Position numbers and translations under genes: made by a program
The notes under the pieces: model-generated
What the model was told of the DNA's origin: nothing
The model's database searches: none
Seen by the model: only the letters and a program-made list of their open reading frames with translations
DNA from: Candidatus Vicinibacter affinis
GTDB lineage: Bacteria; Bacteroidota; Bacteroidia; Chitinophagales; Saprospiraceae
Direction: 5' to 3'
DNA length: 64,000 bases
Assembly: GCA_016714365.1 (NCBI GenBank)
Contig: JADJNH010000006.1
Location: 124,001-188,000 of the forward strand
In this document: one piece after another, positions 62,525 to 64,000 of the stretch
How positions within the stretch are numbered: position 1 is the first letter of the stretch
Layout: every line of letters begins with the position of its first letter

Positions 62525-64000
62525 ATGATTCAGGCTTCCATCGCCTACCAGGCCAAATATAAAATCCGCATCCTTACCGCAGCTTCGCTTTTTGACGGTC
62601 ATGACGCGGCCATCAACATCATGCGCAGGATTATGCAAAGCAGTGGTGCTGAAATCATTCACCTGGGTCATAACAGGTCTGCCCTGGAGATTGTGGATGC
62701 TGCGATTCAGGAAGATGTGCAGGGTATAGCGATTACCTCCTATCAGGGTGGTCACAATGAATTCTTTAAATACATTCATGATTTATTGAAGGAAAAAGGT
62801 TGCGGTCACATCAAACTCTTTGGAGGAGGAGGCGGAACCATCCTGCCATCAGAAATTGAAGACCTTCATGCTTATGGGATCAATCGGATTTACAGTCCTG
62901 ATGATGGCCGTCATATGGGACTCCAGGGAATGATCAATGACCTTTTGGCCCAATGTGATTTTGCGACCGGAAGTTCGATTAATGGTGAAGTAAAAGCGTT
63001 GGAGAATAGAGATTTCAGAGCAATAGCCCGATTGATCTCAGCAGTTGAAAATTTTCCAGAAGATGCGAATACACTTATCAGCAGTTTGGGAAAACCGAAA
63101 TCAATTGCACAAGCGCCCATTCTTGGTATCACCGGAACAGGAGGTGCCGGAAAATCAAGTCTGGTAGATGAACTCATCAGAAGATTTGTATTGGACTTTC
63201 CGGAAAAAACCATTGCCATACTGTCTGTGGATCCGTCGAAGCGCAAAACCGGTGGGGCTCTTTTAGGTGACCGCATACGCATGAATGCCATCCACCCAGA
63301 GTTTCATGGAGGTAAAGTGTATATGCGTTCTCTGGCAACAAGGCAAAGTAATCTTGCTCTTTCTCCACACATCAAAAATGCCTTACAAATACTCAAGATA
63401 GCCGGATTTGACCTCATCATACTTGAGACCTCCGGCATTGGTCAAAGTGATACAGAAATTGTGGACTTCAGTAATGTGTCCCTGTATGTGATGACACCTG
63501 AATATGGTGCAGCAACCCAATTGGAGAAAATTGATATGTTGGATTTTGCAGACATGGTGGCCATCAATAAATTTGATAAAAGAGGAGCTCAGGATGCTTT
63601 GCGTGACGTCCGCAAGCAATATCAACGGAACAAACAGTGGTGGGATAAATCACCGGATGAGATGCCGGTTTTTGGAACGATTGCATCACAATTCAATGAC
63701 CCCGGAACCAACCATCTGTACAAATCATTGATTTCACTGATCAAAGAAAAAACCGGAACAGACTTGGTATCAACCCTTGACATCCCAACCGGAGAATCAG
63801 AGAAAATTTACATCATCCCACCCGGCAGAACCAGATACTTATCTGAAATTTCTGAAAACAATCGAAAATACGATGAATGGGTTAATATGCAATCTTCATT
63901 GGCCCATCAATGGCAATCACTTGAAGAAACGGTTAAATTGTTACAAGAAGATGAATCCATTCAAGGCAAACTTAACACCAAAATTGAATCCGTTAAAATA
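62525..64000 (+). CDS. icmF: Fused isobutyryl-CoA mutase (IcmF), N-terminal 492 residues
   Basis: The gene starts at ATG 62525 and runs to the window edge without a stop. An N-terminal cobalamin-binding domain (about 10-140) has the base-off motif 'AASLFDGHDAAINIM' (Asp24, His26) and 'LFGGGGGTILPSEIEDLHAY'. The MeaI-type GTPase chaperone follows (about 150-410): Walker A 'GITGTGGAGKSSLVDEL', 'LSVDPSKRKTGGALLGDRIR', 'ILETSGIGQSDTEIVD' and the guanine-specificity motif 'AINKFDKRGA'. The coenzyme-B12 mutase domain should follow outside the window. This order (B12-GTPase-mutase) is specific to IcmF, which interconverts isobutyryl-CoA and butyryl-CoA and loads its own cofactor. Whole length would be about 1,100 residues. 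Confidence 0.93.
   Translation, partial: MIQASIAYQAKYKIRILTAASLFDGHDAAINIMRRIMQSSGAEIIHLGHNRSALEIVDAAIQEDVQGIAITSYQGGHNEFFKYIHDLLKEKGCGHIKLFGGGGGTILPSEIEDLHAYGINRIYSPDDGRHMGLQGMINDLLAQCDFATGSSINGEVKALENRDFRAIARLISAVENFPEDANTLISSLGKPKSIAQAPILGITGTGGAGKSSLVDELIRRFVLDFPEKTIAILSVDPSKRKTGGALLGDRIRMNAIHPEFHGGKVYMRSLATRQSNLALSPHIKNALQILKIAGFDLIILETSGIGQSDTEIVDFSNVSLYVMTPEYGAATQLEKIDMLDFADMVAINKFDKRGAQDALRDVRKQYQRNKQWWDKSPDEMPVFGTIASQFNDPGTNHLYKSLISLIKEKTGTDLVSTLDIPTGESEKIYIIPPGRTRYLSEISENNRKYDEWVNMQSSLAHQWQSLEETVKLLQEDESIQGKLNTKIESVKI

Noticed and set aside
1..64000. CRISPR array, tRNA or rRNA genes
   Set aside because: No regularly spaced repeats, no cloverleaf-type sequence and no rRNA stretch were noticed; this was by eye, so a missed tRNA is possible.

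Overview
The window looks like chromosomal DNA of a Bacteroidota bacterium, most likely family Saprospiraceae or a close relative. The evidence is an AT-rich sequence with little Shine-Dalgarno signal, several Bacteroidota-type promoters (-7 TAnnTTTG), type IX secretion genes and cargo (a PorP/SprF-like protein at the left edge; C-terminal sorting domains in at least five secreted proteins, one of them of the gliding-associated B type), a TonB-dependent receptor, many short lipoprotein signals and a fused isobutyryl-CoA mutase (IcmF). The family assignment is inference.

Layout. 1-5.3 kb: a partial PorP/SprF gene, a DUF2853 gene with a clear promoter and terminator, an IS110-family transposase broken by four frameshifts, a long inverted repeat, rny (ribonuclease Y) and, between rny and pheT, a candidate 6S RNA. 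5.3-14.5 kb (minus strand): pheT, then a four-gene unit of lipoprotein, ECF sigma factor, a membrane-anchored probable anti-sigma protein with a barrel-like C-terminus, and a 923-residue T9SS-exported dockerin-containing protein. 14.5-15.6 kb: non-coding, holding a decayed copy of the pheT start and its upstream region.

15.6-25.2 kb is an accessory island with every gene on the plus strand. It opens with a tyrosine recombinase that carries a stop codon and is split by a methyltransferase gene. Three one-gene units follow (WG-repeat protein, lipoprotein, dual-specificity phosphatase). They are separated by imperfectly palindromic sites that resemble integron attC sites: stop codon close to or inside the left end, two-part stem with an unpaired spacer, GTTRRRY-like right end. 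Then come a PaiB-like protein, an unknown gene, a RibD-C/DHFR-like reductase, a toxin-antitoxin pair, a secreted protein with a duplicated ferredoxin-like-fold candidate domain and a GNAT acetyltransferase. This array is the most unusual feature of the window.

25.2-36.5 kb (minus strand): an arsenic-type unit (ArsR, ACR3 efflux pump, TonB-dependent receptor), a YitT protein, a maleylpyruvate-isomerase-like protein, two MFS transporters, and a compact operon DHFR-like / ArsR-type regulator / AHSA1-like / VOC protein whose last gene is broken. 37.3-40.3 kb: a secreted C10 (streptopain-type) cysteine peptidase directly abutted by a small lipoprotein. 40.4-46.7 kb: a beta-propeller lipoprotein, a small membrane protein, a PLP decarboxylase, then recQ overlapping aroQ. 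46.9-54.8 kb: twin small secreted low-complexity proteins with strong terminators, a DUF6438-like protein, T9SS type B and type A proteins and a BaiN-like flavoprotein. 55-64 kb: an M16 peptidase overlapping fumC, a kelch T9SS protein, a haem cluster (MauG/CcpA-type peroxidase, small cytochrome-like lipoprotein with CX3CH, DUF5777 protein) and the first 492 codons of icmF, which runs off the window. I saw no rRNA, tRNA or CRISPR.
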